A DNA stretch of 64,000 bases. Origin: DATARH01 sp036268425. GTDB lineage: Bacteria; Pseudomonadota; Alphaproteobacteria; ATCC43930; CGMCC-115725. Under the pieces are notes generated by a model. It was not told the DNA's origin and did not search any database. It saw only the letters and a program-made list of their open reading frames with translations. This document shows positions 51,230 through 60,719 of the stretch, in pieces. Where the stretch lies: contig DATAUE010000115.1 of NCBI GenBank assembly GCA_036268425.1, positions 1-64,000 on the forward strand, read 5' to 3'. Each line of letters starts with the position of its first letter. Positions within the stretch are counted from its first letter, which is position 1. The position numbers were made by a program, and so were the translations under genes.

Positions 51230-52501
51230 TCAGGGAACCGGCGGTGACGATGGCGGCAGCAGCGGCAGGGTATGGGTCGATGCCAGCCAGAATGCCGCAA
51301 AAATCAGCGATACCGCGGCAATCGGCACGCCGGCGCGGGCAAATTCGCGAAAACTCAGCCCGGCACCCATTCGATCGGCACGTTCCGCGATCAATATATT
51401 GGTCAGGCTGCCGTTCAACAAAAGATTGCCGGCCAGCGTCGAGAGCAGCGCCAGGGCATAAAGCACGCCCGGCGGCGGGCTTGGCCAGATCTGCAGCAAT
51501 AGGATCGAGGCTGGCAGGCTGCCGATCGCATTGCTGGTCAAGGCGGCAAACGGAAACAGCACCAATAGATTGTTCGGCAGCAGGCGGTGGTCGTCGAGAA
51601 ACGCCAGCGCCTGCGAGGCAATGCCAGAATCGTTAAGCTGCCCGGTAATCGCAAACAGGCACGCGACCAGCAGCAACAGCGGCCAGTCCACGGCATTGAT
51701 CATTGTGCGGCTGGTGATCTTGCGGTTGGCCAGCAACAAGGCGGCGATGATCAGCGCGCCGGTCTCGCGCGGCACCGGTGTCGCAAACAACACCAGCAGC
51801 GCGACGATCGCGACGGCGCCCTTGATCGTCTGGTTGCGGTCGAGCTGGTGCATCAGTACCGGCACCGCCGGCAAGTCCACCGGCGCCTCGCCTTCGTGAA
51901 TGCGGCGGTGCCATTGCAGCCAGACCACCACGAACACCACGATCAGCGTAAACAAAGCCGGCACGCCGCAGGTCGCCAGAAAGGTCCAGAAATCAAGCCG
52001 GCCGACCGCGCCCAGCAGAATGTTCTGCGGGTTGCCGATTAGCGTCGCCGCCGATCCGGCATTGGTCGAGGCGGCCAGCGCGATGACGAACGGCCGCGGA
52101 TCGAGACCGCGGCGTTGCACGATCGCGATCAGCACCGGCGCGATCGTGATGGTCACGATGTCGTTGGCCAGCACCGCCGACAAGCCGCCGCCGATCGCCA
52201 CCGTCAATGCCAGCAAGGCCGCGGTGCCGCCACGCGTCTCGATCATCGTGTGGGCGCACAGATCGATAAAGCCGGATTCGGCAAACTGCGCCGAAATGAT
52301 CATCATCGCGAACAGCAAGGCCATCGTCGGCATGTCGACGGTGCTGCCGAAATCGTCGAGCGTCATCTCGCCGGTCGCCAGCAGCGCGATCACCGCGAGC
52401 AGCGCGATGCCGGTGCGGTCGACCTGCAGCCAGGCAACGCGTCCGGCCACCATGCCGAAATAGGTCAGGATCAGAACGAGAAGGACAATAGCGGCGTGCA
52501 T
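51230..52501 (-). CDS. SLC13/ArsB-superfamily anion permease
   Basis: 423 residues with about 11 membrane segments. Two repeats each hold the family re-entrant signatures: LANDIVTITIAPVLIAIV with STNAGSAATLIGNPQNILLGAV in the first half, and LTSNAIGSLPASILLLQIWPSP with NLLLNGSLTNILIAERAD in the second. The TLIGNPQNIL and LTNIL loops are typical of the divalent-anion:Na+ (CitM/ArsB/DASS) superfamily. Likely cargo is a di- or tricarboxylate, sulfate or arsenite-type anion; the sequence does not decide. Confidence 0.82.
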   Translation of the reverse strand: MHAAIVLLVLILTYFGMVAGRVAWLQVDRTGIALLAVIALLATGEMTLDDFGSTVDMPTMALLFAMMIISAQFAESGFIDLCAHTMIETRGGTAALLALTVAIGGGLSAVLANDIVTITIAPVLIAIVQRRGLDPRPFVIALAASTNAGSAATLIGNPQNILLGAVGRLDFWTFLATCGVPALFTLIVVFVVVWLQWHRRIHEGEAPVDLPAVPVLMHQLDRNQTIKGAVAIVALLVLFATPVPRETGALIIAALLLANRKITSRTMINAVDWPLLLLVACLFAITGQLNDSGIASQALAFLDDHRLLPNNLLVLFPFAALTSNAIGSLPASILLLQIWPSPPPGVLYALALLSTLAGNLLLNGSLTNILIAERADRMGAGLSFREFARAGVPIAAVSLIFAAFWLASTHTLPLLPPSSPPVP

Positions 52502-52586
52502 TGGGGGGTGCTGGCAACTGAGCCGCGATCATAGGCTGCGGCCGCCCCGGCGCGGCGAGAACCGATCTTCATTGCAACGGTTTTGG

Positions 52587-52613
52587 CGCGCGGCGTGGCT
52601 TCCACGCCACGCG
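52587..52613. other. GC-rich hairpin between Fe-ADH and the permease gene
   Basis: A 12-bp stem with one mismatch (left arm ends GGCGTGG, right arm begins CCACGCC; loop CTT) sits in the 137-bp gap after the Fe-ADH stop. No clear T-run follows on either strand, so it may be a weak terminator or a processing structure. Confidence 0.35.
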
Positions 52614-52638
52614 ACGCCGTGGCGCAGTCTGCGACGAT

Positions 52639-53799
52639 TCAGCCGTAGACCCGGCGGTACAGGTCGATGATTTCGGCCTCTGTCGGTACGCGCGGGTTGT
52701 TGGCCGGCGAGCCCGACGCCAAGGCCTGCCCGGCCATCAGCGGCAGCAATTCGTCATAGCGCTCGCGTGCGATGCCGTGCGCCTTGGGGCTTGGCACTTT
52801 CAGATCCTCATTCAGGCGGCGCAACTCGTCGAGCAGGCGGGCGACGGCGGCTTGGCTGCCTTCGCCTTCGTCGGCGACCCCCATCGCGCGGGCACAATCG
52901 GCATAGCGGTCGAGCGCGGCCGGGGCGGAAAACGCGGTGATCTCGGGCAGTAGCATCGCGTTCGACAATCCGTGCGGCACATGAAAAAAGGCGCCGATCG
53001 GACGGCTCATGCCGTGCACCAGCGCGACGCTCGAATTGGAGAACGCCATCCCGGCGGTCATCGCCCCGAGCATCATCGCCTCGCGCGCGGCCCGGTCGCC
53101 GGGCGCGGCGCAGGCGGTCCGGATATTGCGCGCGATCAGCCCCATCGCGTTTTTTGCGAGGCCGTCAGTGTAGGGGCTGGCGCGGCGGCTGACATAAGCC
53201 TCGATGGCATGCGTCAGGCTGTCGATGCCGGTATCGGCGGTCAGCCGCAGCGGCATCGTCAGGGTCAGTTCGAAATCGACGATCGCCGCGGTTGGGCAGC
53301 AGGCCAGCCCGGCGACCAGCATCTTTTCATCGGTCTCGGTATCGGTGACGACCGTAAACCGCGTCACTTCCGAGCCGGTGCCGGCGGTGGTCGGGATCGC
53401 GACGATCGGGACGCCGATCTTCGGAATGTCGTTGGGCACCTTGTAGTCGCGCATGTGACCGCCATTGGCGTGGAGCACCGACATGCCCTTGGCGGTATCG
53501 ATCGGGCTGCCGCCGCCGATCGCGATCAGCCCGTCATAATCACCGCTGCGCAGCCGCTCGACGCCGATGGCGATGACTCCGGTGGTCGGGTCGGGGACGG
53601 TGTCGGAAAACACCGCCCAAGCGATCTGCGCCTTGTCGAGAAGGCCGGTGGCACGATCGAGGATACCGCTGCCGGCGATAAACGGGTCGGTCACGATCAG
53701 CGGCCGGGCAATGCCGAGCCGCGCCAGCAGGCTCGGCAGGTCGGCCAGCGCGCCGCCGCCGATCGCCATCAGGCGTGGTGCCGTGATCAATGCCGCCAT
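52639..53799 (-). CDS. Iron-containing (group III) alcohol dehydrogenase
   Basis: 386 residues. NAD-binding GGGSPIDTAKGMSVLHANGG, IVAIPTTAGTGSEVTRFTVVTD, and metal-site blocks VDFELTLTMPLRLTADTGIDSLTHAIEAYVS and GAFFHVPHGLSNAMLLP with conserved Asp and His ligands. Family members oxidise or reduce a range of short alcohols and aldehydes; the substrate cannot be told. The ATG follows AAGGGAGA. Confidence 0.9.
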   Translation of the reverse strand: MAALITAPRLMAIGGGALADLPSLLARLGIARPLIVTDPFIAGSGILDRATGLLDKAQIAWAVFSDTVPDPTTGVIAIGVERLRSGDYDGLIAIGGGSPIDTAKGMSVLHANGGHMRDYKVPNDIPKIGVPIVAIPTTAGTGSEVTRFTVVTDTETDEKMLVAGLACCPTAAIVDFELTLTMPLRLTADTGIDSLTHAIEAYVSRRASPYTDGLAKNAMGLIARNIRTACAAPGDRAAREAMMLGAMTAGMAFSNSSVALVHGMSRPIGAFFHVPHGLSNAMLLPEITAFSAPAALDRYADCARAMGVADEGEGSQAAVARLLDELRRLNEDLKVPSPKAHGIARERYDELLPLMAGQALASGSPANNPRVPTEAEIIDLYRRVYG

Positions 53800-53845
53800 C
53801 GTGCGTCTCCCTTGTCGTCTTCAATATGCAGCATAGCCGCGCGGC

Positions 53846-54331
53846 TCAGTCGCTTGCAGCCCCCTGCGCCCGCCTTTCGTAGACTCCGATGTCGAGGCGC
53901 TCCATGTAGCGCAGGTCGCTGCGCAAATCGGTAAAGCCACAGCGCCGGTAAAGGCTCGCCGCGTCGCGGGTCACCAGCATCCAGCGGCGCAACTCCGCGA
54001 GCGGCGGGTGGGCGAGGATCGTCTCGATCAGCCATTGCCCGAGGCCCGCCCCGCGCGCCGTTTCGAGCACAAACACGTCGGCGAGGTAGGCGAAGGTCGC
54101 CTGGTCGCTGACCACCCGCGCAAAACCGATCTGCGCGCCATCGCGGTACAGGCCAAAGGCGAGCGAATGTTCGATCGACCGCGCGACAACGTCGCGCGGT
54201 ACGCCGCGCGCCCAATGCGAGCAGTTGGCCAGAAAATCATGGATCAGCGACAGATCGAGCCGGTCCTTGTCGGTGTCGATCTGATAGGTCCGGCCACCGG
54301 TCAGGCGGGCGGCGATAATCGTGTCTGTCAT
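53846..54331 (-). CDS. GNAT-family N-acetyltransferase
   Basis: 161 residues from MTDTIIAARLTG. GNAT core with the acetyl-CoA loop RGAGLGQWLIETILAHP (Q/RxxGxG/A type) and FVLETARG before it; YRRCGFTDLRSDLRYMER near the end. The substrate (protein, antibiotic, polyamine or metabolite) is not evident. The frame is open 28 codons upstream, but that extension is basic shadow. Confidence 0.84.
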   Translation of the reverse strand: MTDTIIAARLTGGRTYQIDTDKDRLDLSLIHDFLANCSHWARGVPRDVVARSIEHSLAFGLYRDGAQIGFARVVSDQATFAYLADVFVLETARGAGLGQWLIETILAHPPLAELRRWMLVTRDAASLYRRCGFTDLRSDLRYMERLDIGVYERRAQGAASD

Positions 54332-54478
54332 CGGAGATTGCCTTGCTTGCGTTTCACGGCGAGCCCGGCCTGCCCGAACGCTCGGACAGGCAGGCGGCGA
54401 CCCCGGCGCAGGCATTGCCTCCGGGCAGGGGCCGCTAGCGCATTCGTCGTCGTATCGTGAACCGCACAGGCATGGCTT

Positions 54479-54736
54479 TCAGAGGGGCTTTTTGAGCAGA
54501 AACCGCAGAATGCCGCCCGGCTGCTCGCTGGCTTCGAGCAATTCGCAGCCGGTCGTCTGGCAGAAATGCTCGAAATCCTTGGCGGCGCCGGGATCGGTCG
54601 CCAGCACTTCGAGAACGCCGCCGGCCGGCACCGATTTCAGCGCACGTCGCGCCTTCAGCACCGGCAGCGGGCACAGCAGGCCCGTCGCATCGAGCGTGCT
54701 GTCGGATTTAACTGCCGCGGCGGAGGTTTCGGTCAT
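54479..54736 (-). CDS. tusA: TusA/SirA-family sulfurtransferase
   Basis: 85 residues. LDATGLLCPLPVLKARRALKSVPAGGVLEVLATDPGAAKDFEHFCQTTGCELLEASEQPGGILRFLL has the family CPxP motif with catalytic Cys22. TusA carries sulfur from IscS/SufS cysteine desulfurase to tRNA 2-thiouridylation, molybdopterin or other pathways. The start is at 54736. It stands alone here; no other tus genes are near. Confidence 0.9.
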   Translation of the reverse strand: MTETSAAAVKSDSTLDATGLLCPLPVLKARRALKSVPAGGVLEVLATDPGAAKDFEHFCQTTGCELLEASEQPGGILRFLLKKPL

Positions 54737-54867
54737 CGCATTACCTGAACCATCGCGGACCGGCCTTTGATGGCGGTCCGCCGGAACGTTATCTAGCGGG
54801 CAGCAACGGGTTCGGCAACCGTCACGCGCCGTCATACCGGGCATCGCTAAAGGCTGGGCACCGGTAA

Positions 54868-55869
54868 ATGCAGCGCGGCAGCGGCGGGGGCGATATGATC
54901 GCCGGTATGCCCGCAGCGCCACCATCGATGATCACCCGTGAGCAGATCGCCGTTACCGAGCGGCTGATCCGACCCTACATCCGGCACACGCCGGTCATTC
55001 GTGCCGATGCCGGAGATTTCGGCCTGACCGGTCAACCGCTGACGCTGAAACTGGAGTTTCTGCAGCACACCGGGTCGTTCAAGCCGCGCGGCGCCTTTGC
55101 CGGCCTGCTGACGCGGCCGGCTCCGGCAGCCGGGGTTGTGGCGGCGTCAGGCGGCAATCACGGCGTGGCAGTAGCGTATGCGGCGCATCGGCTTGGCCTG
55201 GCCGCGACGATCTTCGTGCCGCGCATCGCGTCGCCCGCCAAGCTCGATCGTATCCGCGGCTACGGCGCCGAATTGCGGGTCGGCGGCGAGGTCTATGCGG
55301 ATGCGCTGCGCGACAGCGAGGCTTTCATCGCGCAGACCGGCGCGCTCGCCGTGCATGCGTATGACCAGCCCGAAACGTTGCTGGGGCAGGGGTCGGTCGG
55401 CAGCGAGTTCGAGGCCGACGCGCCCGATCTCGACACATTGCTGGTGGCGGTCGGCGGCGGCGGGCTGATCGGCGGTATCGCGGCGTGGTATGGCGGACGC
55501 ATCCGCATCTTCGGGGTTGAGCCGGAAGCGGCGCCGACGCTGCACGCCGCTCTCGCGGCTGGGCATCCGGTCGATGCCCCGGCCGGCGGTATCGCTGCCG
55601 ACTCTCTGGCGCCGCGGCAGGTCGGCGGGCTGATGTTTCCGATCGCACAGCGCCATGTCGAGCGCGTTGCGCTGGTGCCGGATGCGGCGATTCGGGAAGC
55701 GCAGCAGCAGCTCTGGGAGACGCTGCGCATCGTCGCCGAGCCGGGTGGCGCCGCGGCCTTGGCAGCCTTGCTTTCCGGCGTCTACCGTCCCAGCCCGACG
55801 GAGCGTGTCGGGGTTCTGCTGTGCGGCGCCAACACCACCGCCGTCGATTTCACCCGCCCCGGCGCGTGA
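54868..55869 (+). CDS. PLP-dependent threonine/serine dehydratase (IlvA/serine-racemase type)
   Basis: 333 residues. PLP Lys in LEFLQHTGSFKPRGAFAGL, ASGGNHGVAVAYAAHRLGLAATIFVPRIASPAKLDRIRGYGAELRV, phosphate-binding GGGGLIGGIAAWYGG, and AEPGGAAALAALLSG. There is no C-terminal regulatory domain, so it is the catabolic/serine-racemase-like type rather than biosynthetic IlvA. The start may be 54868, 54895 (after GGGGGC) or 54928 (MITREQIAV). Its 3' end nearly meets the convergent hydroxyacid oxidase (4 bp). Confidence 0.88.
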   Translation: MQRGSGGGDMIAGMPAAPPSMITREQIAVTERLIRPYIRHTPVIRADAGDFGLTGQPLTLKLEFLQHTGSFKPRGAFAGLLTRPAPAAGVVAASGGNHGVAVAYAAHRLGLAATIFVPRIASPAKLDRIRGYGAELRVGGEVYADALRDSEAFIAQTGALAVHAYDQPETLLGQGSVGSEFEADAPDLDTLLVAVGGGGLIGGIAAWYGGRIRIFGVEPEAAPTLHAALAAGHPVDAPAGGIAADSLAPRQVGGLMFPIAQRHVERVALVPDAAIREAQQQLWETLRIVAEPGGAAALAALLSGVYRPSPTERVGVLLCGANTTAVDFTRPGA

Positions 55870-55873
55870 TAAC

Positions 55874-57067
55874 CTATCGGTTGCGCTGCCAGTCGTCGTT
55901 CCACAGGAAATCGGGGCCGAGCTGGTCGAGGCTCGGGCAGCCGATCTGGCCCATGACCAAGTCGATTTCCGTGCGGAAGATATCGACCGCCTTTTTCACG
56001 CCCGGCAGGCCGCCGGCCACCGCGCCGTACAGCGTCGGACGGCCGAAAAAGCAGAACTGCGCGCCGAGGCACATCGCGATCAGGATGTCGGCACCGCGCC
56101 GCACGCCGCTGTCGAGCATGACGGTCATGCGGTCGCCGACCGCGGCCTTGACCCCCGGCAACGCATCGAGCGAGGCGGGTGCCTGATCGAGCTGCCGCCC
56201 GCCGTGGTTTGACACGATGACGCCGTCGCAGCCGAGTTCGGCGCAGCGCACCGCATCGGCCGGGTGCATGATACCTTTGACCACGAGGTTGCGCGGAAAC
56301 AGCCGGCGGTATTTTTCGAGGTCGCGCCACGTCTGGGCGTGCGCCGGCACCTGCGAGCGGTTGAACTTGACGGTGTCCTCGGCCGTTGCCCCTGGTGCCG
56401 CGTATGGCAGCCAGTTTTCCAGCACCGGCGTGCCGCCGTGCTTGATGTATTCGGCGATCCAGCCGGGATGGGTCAGCGCCTCGGCGAGCAGCGACGGCTT
56501 GAGGCTGAATGCGGCGCTCATCCAGTTGCCGCGGATATTGGCAAAACCGTTGCGCATGTTGCGCTCGCGCTTGGAATGCACCGGCACATCGACCGTCAGC
56601 ACCAGGGCTTCCATACCGGCATCCGCCGTGCGCCGGATCAAATCTTCTGAGATCGCGCCGTCGCGCGCCGCATAAAGCTGATACCACGCGTTTTTCGGTG
56701 CGACGCGAGCGGCCGATTCGAGCGAGTCGTTGCTCGACCCCGACATGATGTAGGGGATATTGGCTTCGCGCGCGGCTTCGGCGAGCATCAGATCGGCGCC
56801 GCGGCGGAACAACCCGGCGCCCCCGGTCGGCGAGATACCGAACGGGCTGTTATAGGTGTGGCCGAAAATCGTCGCGCTCTGGTCGCGTTTCGACACATCG
56901 ACGAGGTAGCGCGGCAGCAGATTGTGTTGGCGAAAAGCGGCCGTGTTGCGGTCAATCCCGCGCTCGTCTTCCAGCCCGCCTTCGATGAAGTCGAAGGCGA
57001 CTTTCGGCAGCCGCCGCTTGGCCATGCGATGCAGGTCTTCGATATTGATCGCTTGATTGACGTTCAT
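55874..57067 (-). CDS. FMN-dependent alpha-hydroxy-acid oxidase (lactate dehydrogenase LldD-like)
   Basis: 397 residues. NIEDLHRMAKRRLPKVAFDFIEGGLEDERG, PFGISPTGGAGLFRRGADLMLAEAA, ALVLTVDVPVHSKRERNMRNGF, VVKGIMHPADAVRCAELGCDGVIVSNHGGRQLDQAPASLDALP (active-site His, Arg and Asp), and MLDSGVRRGADILIAMCLGAQFCFFGRP. It oxidises an L-alpha-hydroxy acid such as lactate, glycolate or mandelate; the sequence does not decide which. Confidence 0.9.
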   Translation of the reverse strand: MNVNQAINIEDLHRMAKRRLPKVAFDFIEGGLEDERGIDRNTAAFRQHNLLPRYLVDVSKRDQSATIFGHTYNSPFGISPTGGAGLFRRGADLMLAEAAREANIPYIMSGSSNDSLESAARVAPKNAWYQLYAARDGAISEDLIRRTADAGMEALVLTVDVPVHSKRERNMRNGFANIRGNWMSAAFSLKPSLLAEALTHPGWIAEYIKHGGTPVLENWLPYAAPGATAEDTVKFNRSQVPAHAQTWRDLEKYRRLFPRNLVVKGIMHPADAVRCAELGCDGVIVSNHGGRQLDQAPASLDALPGVKAAVGDRMTVMLDSGVRRGADILIAMCLGAQFCFFGRPTLYGAVAGGLPGVKKAVDIFRTEIDLVMGQIGCPSLDQLGPDFLWNDDWQRNR

Positions 57068-57311
57068 CGGGCTCGCTCTCGCTAAAGTGCCGCTGCGCGC
57101 TGCTAGGATTGCTCATTTAGATTGCAGACGACAATCCCCCTGGCTCCGATATCCGCATTGCGCGTGGCGCGGCATGTAGAATTGCACCGTAAATACAGGC
57201 AAGAGAGCTGCTCTATGCCGGCTGGACCCTTTATTCGAACCGGCGTTGCGTATAATGGCCGTCATCACGACACGCCGCATCAGCGGCCGCTACATAAAGG
57301 GGGAGACTGAA

Positions 57312-58397
57312 ATGCTGTTCACCTGCACGCCGCCCGGCACGCCGATTCCGGGGCATTTTCCAGGTCCGGCGCATGCCCGCGGCAAGTGGTTCACCGTCGA
57401 TATTCATTGCCATGTGCGCAGCGCCAAGGCCGCGGCGCTGGTCGAGAACCATTCCGAGGTGTCGCGCTGGTTTCTCGAAACCCAGGCCAATGCGGAAAGT
57501 CAGGCGGTCAACCGGCAGAACGGTGTGCGCACCGGCGTACAGGGCAGTTCGGCCGCGCAGCGCATTGCCGACATGGATTTGATGGGGATCGACATCCAGG
57601 CGATCTCGCCGGCGCCGCGCCAGACCTATTACGGCGCCGACGCAGAACTCGGCATTGCCACGTCGCGGATCCTCAATGACGAAATCGCCGAGATGTGCGG
57701 CCGCTATCCCGACCGTTTTGTCGGGCTCGGCACGGTGCCGTTCCAAGCCCCCGAACTGGCGATCGCCGAACTCGACCGGCTGCACAAATCGCTGGGTTTC
57801 CGCGGTATCGAGATCATGACGCATGTCGCCGGCGAGGATTTGTCCGAGCCGCGCTTTCGCAAGATCTTCGCGCGCTGCGAGGAATTGGGGCTGCTGGTCT
57901 TTATGCACCCCGACGGCTTTACCGAGGCGGGCCGCTTCAAGGACCATTATTTCGCCAATGTGATCGGCAACCCGTTCGATTCGACGGTGGCGGTGCATCA
58001 TTTGATCTTCGGCGGGGTGTTGCAGGACTACCCCAATCTGAAGATCGTGGTGGCGCATGGCGGCGGCTATCTGCCGTCTTATTCGGGACGCATCGATCAT
58101 GCCGCGGCGGCACGCCCCGATACCTGCCACCATTTGCGCCACATGCCGACGACGTATCTGAAACGGCTCTATTTCGACGCGCTGGTTTACACCCACCCGC
58201 AGCTGCAATACCTCGTTGACCAGTACGGCGCCGACCACATCTTGGTCGGTACGGACTACCCGGCGGATATGGGCGAAATCGACCCGATCGGCTTTATCGA
58301 AAGCGCCCCCGGCCTCGACGCCGCCGAACGCCATGCCATCCTCGGCCGCAACGCCGCCCGCCTGCTCAACCTGGAAGTGCCGCACAAGCCGAAGTGA
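57312..58397 (+). CDS. Amidohydrolase-superfamily protein (ACMSD-like decarboxylase family)
   Basis: 361 residues from MLFTCTPPG at 57312, after GGGGGAGA (an earlier in-frame start at 57246 is rejected). Zinc-binding DIHCHVRSA near the start, LLVFMHPDGF, VVAHGGGYLPSYSGRIDHAAA, and HILVGTDYPADMGEIDPIGFIESA with the Asp ligand: the PF04909/ACMSD group, which does decarboxylation or C-C hydrolysis of aromatic or related acids. The substrate is unknown. It is divergent from the hydroxyacid oxidase from a 244-bp gap. Confidence 0.86.
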   Translation: MLFTCTPPGTPIPGHFPGPAHARGKWFTVDIHCHVRSAKAAALVENHSEVSRWFLETQANAESQAVNRQNGVRTGVQGSSAAQRIADMDLMGIDIQAISPAPRQTYYGADAELGIATSRILNDEIAEMCGRYPDRFVGLGTVPFQAPELAIAELDRLHKSLGFRGIEIMTHVAGEDLSEPRFRKIFARCEELGLLVFMHPDGFTEAGRFKDHYFANVIGNPFDSTVAVHHLIFGGVLQDYPNLKIVVAHGGGYLPSYSGRIDHAAAARPDTCHHLRHMPTTYLKRLYFDALVYTHPQLQYLVDQYGADHILVGTDYPADMGEIDPIGFIESAPGLDAAERHAILGRNAARLLNLEVPHKPK

Positions 58398-58434
58398 GGC
58401 GATCCGCCCCGATCGGTTTTTCCGCAGCCTCTCA

Positions 58435-59277
58435 TCACACCCGCCGCGCCGCAAACCGACGGCTTGGTGCCGCCAGTTCGTCTTGCGCGGCGACCAGGGC
58501 GAGTTCGTCGCGACCGAGGCGGGCGGTGGTGTCGATCACCGCGAAGATCGCCGCCGCTGTCAGTTCCAGCGCGTCGGACAGGGTTGCGCCGCGCAGCAGG
58601 TGCGCCAGAAATACGGCGGCGGTGACGTCGCCGCAGCCGTTGAATACGACCGGCAAATGCGGCGTTTCGACCGCCCAGGCGCCATCGGGGCCGGCCGCCA
58701 GCAAAATCACCCGGTCCGGGTCCGCGTCGAGGCTGGTGACGAGAACCAGGCTCGGCCCGCGGTCGCGCAAGGTTTCGGCGGCGGCGGCCGCCTCGGCGAA
58801 GCCGGTGATCGGGCGGCCGGTCAGGAATTCGAGTTCGAACCGGTTGGGGGTCACGATATCGGCCAGCGCCAGGGCCTGATCGCGAAAGAACTCGGCGATG
58901 CCGTCGGTCACGTACGAGCCGGTGTCGGTGTCGCCGATCACCGGGTCGCAGCAGAACAGCACGTCGGGGTTGGCGCCGCGCACCCGGCTGACGATGTCGA
59001 GAAGCACCGGCCCGGTCGCCGCGTCGCCGAGATAGCCCGACAAAACGGCGTCGATCTGTGACAGCACGTCGAGCGCCGCGATGCCCTCGAACAAGGCGGC
59101 AATATCCGCCGCCGGCACCGCCGCGCCGCGCCATTTTCCGTGCCCGGTATGGTTGGAGAACGCGACCGTATCAAGCGCCCAGGCCTCGATGCCAAGCCGC
59201 TGCAGCGGGAACACCGAGGCGGCATTGCCGACATGCCCGTAGGCGACGCGCGACTGCACCGACAATACGGCAGGCAC
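58435..59277 (-). CDS. pdxY: Pyridoxal kinase PdxY
   Basis: 280 residues from a GTG at 59277. Ribokinase-like: VLSVQSRVAYGHVGNAASVFPLQRLGIEAWALDTVAFSNHTGHGKW, SGYLGDAATGPVLLDIVSRV, CDPVIGDTDTGSYV, ADIVTPNRFELEFLTGRPI, and FNGCGDVTAAVFLAHLLRG with the catalytic Asp of GxGD. It phosphorylates pyridoxal to PLP, which would serve the PLP dehydratase nearby. It is convergent with the amidohydrolase gene. Confidence 0.93.
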   Translation of the reverse strand: MPAVLSVQSRVAYGHVGNAASVFPLQRLGIEAWALDTVAFSNHTGHGKWRGAAVPAADIAALFEGIAALDVLSQIDAVLSGYLGDAATGPVLLDIVSRVRGANPDVLFCCDPVIGDTDTGSYVTDGIAEFFRDQALALADIVTPNRFELEFLTGRPITGFAEAAAAAETLRDRGPSLVLVTSLDADPDRVILLAAGPDGAWAVETPHLPVVFNGCGDVTAAVFLAHLLRGATLSDALELTAAAIFAVIDTTARLGRDELALVAAQDELAAPSRRFAARRV

Positions 59278-59286
59278 GGCGCGCGC

Positions 59287-59760
59287 CTAGTGCTGGTGGT
59301 CGGGCGTATGCCGGTCGAGATTGTCGAAGACGTGCTTCAGGCTGAGAAAAACCCCGATCCCACTGGTGACGAACAACGCGACGCCGCCATTATGCAGTCC
59401 GCCATGATCGGTCGCGGCGGCTACGAACAGGCCGGCCAATGCCAGAATGACGAACACCACGATGGCCGCGACCAGGCTGGCGAGGTCGTCGACCAGCAGG
59501 AAATTCCCCCAGCCGCGGGCATCGCCGTCGAAATAGTTTTTGAGGCGCATAAAGGCCAGAGCGAAAGCCGCGACGAACAGGATCAGACCGCAGGTCGAAT
59601 CGCCGGGCGCGCTGTTCTCGCCGGCAAAAAATGCGCCGAGCACGGCAAGCAGGCCGAGCACCACCAGTTGCGCCCAAAACGATACCCAAGAGCACAGGCT
59701 CAATTCGCCCAACTCGCCTTGCCCGCCCGCATGATCCATTGTTTCCGGCCCTGCTGTCAT
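59287..59760 (-). CDS. Membrane protein with four predicted segments, unknown function
   Basis: 157 residues from MTAGPETMDHAGG (59760); MDHAGG at 59739, with AGGG before it, is the other start. Hydrophobic stretches: WVSFWAQLVVLGLLAVLGAFFAG, STCGLILFVAAFALAFMRL, DDLASLVAAIVVFVILALAGLFVAAA, NGGVALFVTSGIGVFLSL. The C-terminus is His/Asp-rich. It lies nine bases downstream of pdxY's start side and is divergent from the CitE-like gene. No family recognised. Confidence 0.68.
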   Translation of the reverse strand: MTAGPETMDHAGGQGELGELSLCSWVSFWAQLVVLGLLAVLGAFFAGENSAPGDSTCGLILFVAAFALAFMRLKNYFDGDARGWGNFLLVDDLASLVAAIVVFVILALAGLFVAAATDHGGLHNGGVALFVTSGIGVFLSLKHVFDNLDRHTPDHQH

Positions 59761-59833
59761 CGTCAGCGGCTGCCAATCGGCAGCCGGCGAATTATATCGC
59801 CAAATAATCTCCAGACGGAGGATTCCAATTCCG

Positions 59834-60715
59834 ATGCCCGCCTCGATGCCTGTCTCGATCCGGCCGCGCCGCAGCGTGCTGTTCATGCCCGGCTCCAACC
59901 CGCGCGCTATGGAAAAGGCGCGCGAGCTTGCCGCCGATGGCATCATCTTCGATCTCGAAGACGCCGTGGCGCCCGACATGAAAGAGGCGGCGCGCTCCGG
60001 CGTCGCCGCCGCAGCGGCCGCCGGCGGCTATGGCCGGCGCGAATTGGTGTTGCGGGTCAACGCGTTGGACACGCCCTGGGGCCATGCCGACCTGACGGAG
60101 GCGGCACGCCTGCCGATCGACGCGGTGCTGCTCCCCAAGGTCGAGAATGCCGACCGGGTGCGCCTGACGCTCGATCTGCTCGATAGGTCAGGGGCGCCGC
60201 CGAAGCTGTCGGTGTGGTGCATGATCGAAACGCCGCGCGGCGTTTTGGCGGCGGCGGAGATTGCCGCTGCGAGCCCGCGGCTCGGCGCGCTGGTGCTCGG
60301 CACTTCCGATCTGACCAAGGACCTGCATGCCACCGAAATGCGCGACCGGCTGCCGCTGATGACGGCGCTCGGTCTTGTCTTGCTGGCGGCGCGGGCGCAT
60401 GGCCGCGCCATTCTCGATGGGGTGCATCTCGATCTCGGGGATGCAGGAGGGTTTGTCGCGGCCTGCCGCCAGGGACGCGAACTCGGCTTCGACGGCAAGA
60501 CGCTGATCCATCCGCAGCAGATTGCCGCGGCAAACGACGCGTTTTCGCCGTTGCCGACCGAAATCGACCGCGCGCGCCGGATTATCGCGGCCTATGCCGA
60601 AGCAAGCGCCGCTGGCAAGGGCGCGGCGCGCATCGAAGGCCGCCTCGTCGAAGCGCTGCACATCGAGGAGGCCCACCGCACCCTGGCCCTGGCCGAGGCG
60701 ATTGCCGCCGGCTGA
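59834..60715 (+). CDS. HpcH/HpaI aldolase-family CoA-ester lyase (CitE-like)
   Basis: 293 residues. RRSVLFMPGSNPRAMEKARELAADGIIFDLEDAVAPDMKEAAR with Asp/Glu metal ligands, ELVLRVNALDTPWGHADL, AVLLPKVENADRV, CMIETPRGVLAAAEIA, LVLGTSDLTKDL and FDGKTLIHPQQIAAANDAFSP. This is the citrate lyase beta/malyl-CoA lyase group; stand-alone members cleave (S)-malyl-CoA, citramalyl-CoA or related esters. An ATG at 59846 is also possible; GGAGG lies upstream of both. Confidence 0.88.
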   Translation: MPASMPVSIRPRRSVLFMPGSNPRAMEKARELAADGIIFDLEDAVAPDMKEAARSGVAAAAAAGGYGRRELVLRVNALDTPWGHADLTEAARLPIDAVLLPKVENADRVRLTLDLLDRSGAPPKLSVWCMIETPRGVLAAAEIAAASPRLGALVLGTSDLTKDLHATEMRDRLPLMTALGLVLLAARAHGRAILDGVHLDLGDAGGFVAACRQGRELGFDGKTLIHPQQIAAANDAFSPLPTEIDRARRIIAAYAEASAAGKGAARIEGRLVEALHIEEAHRTLALAEAIAAG

Positions 60716-60719
60716 GGCA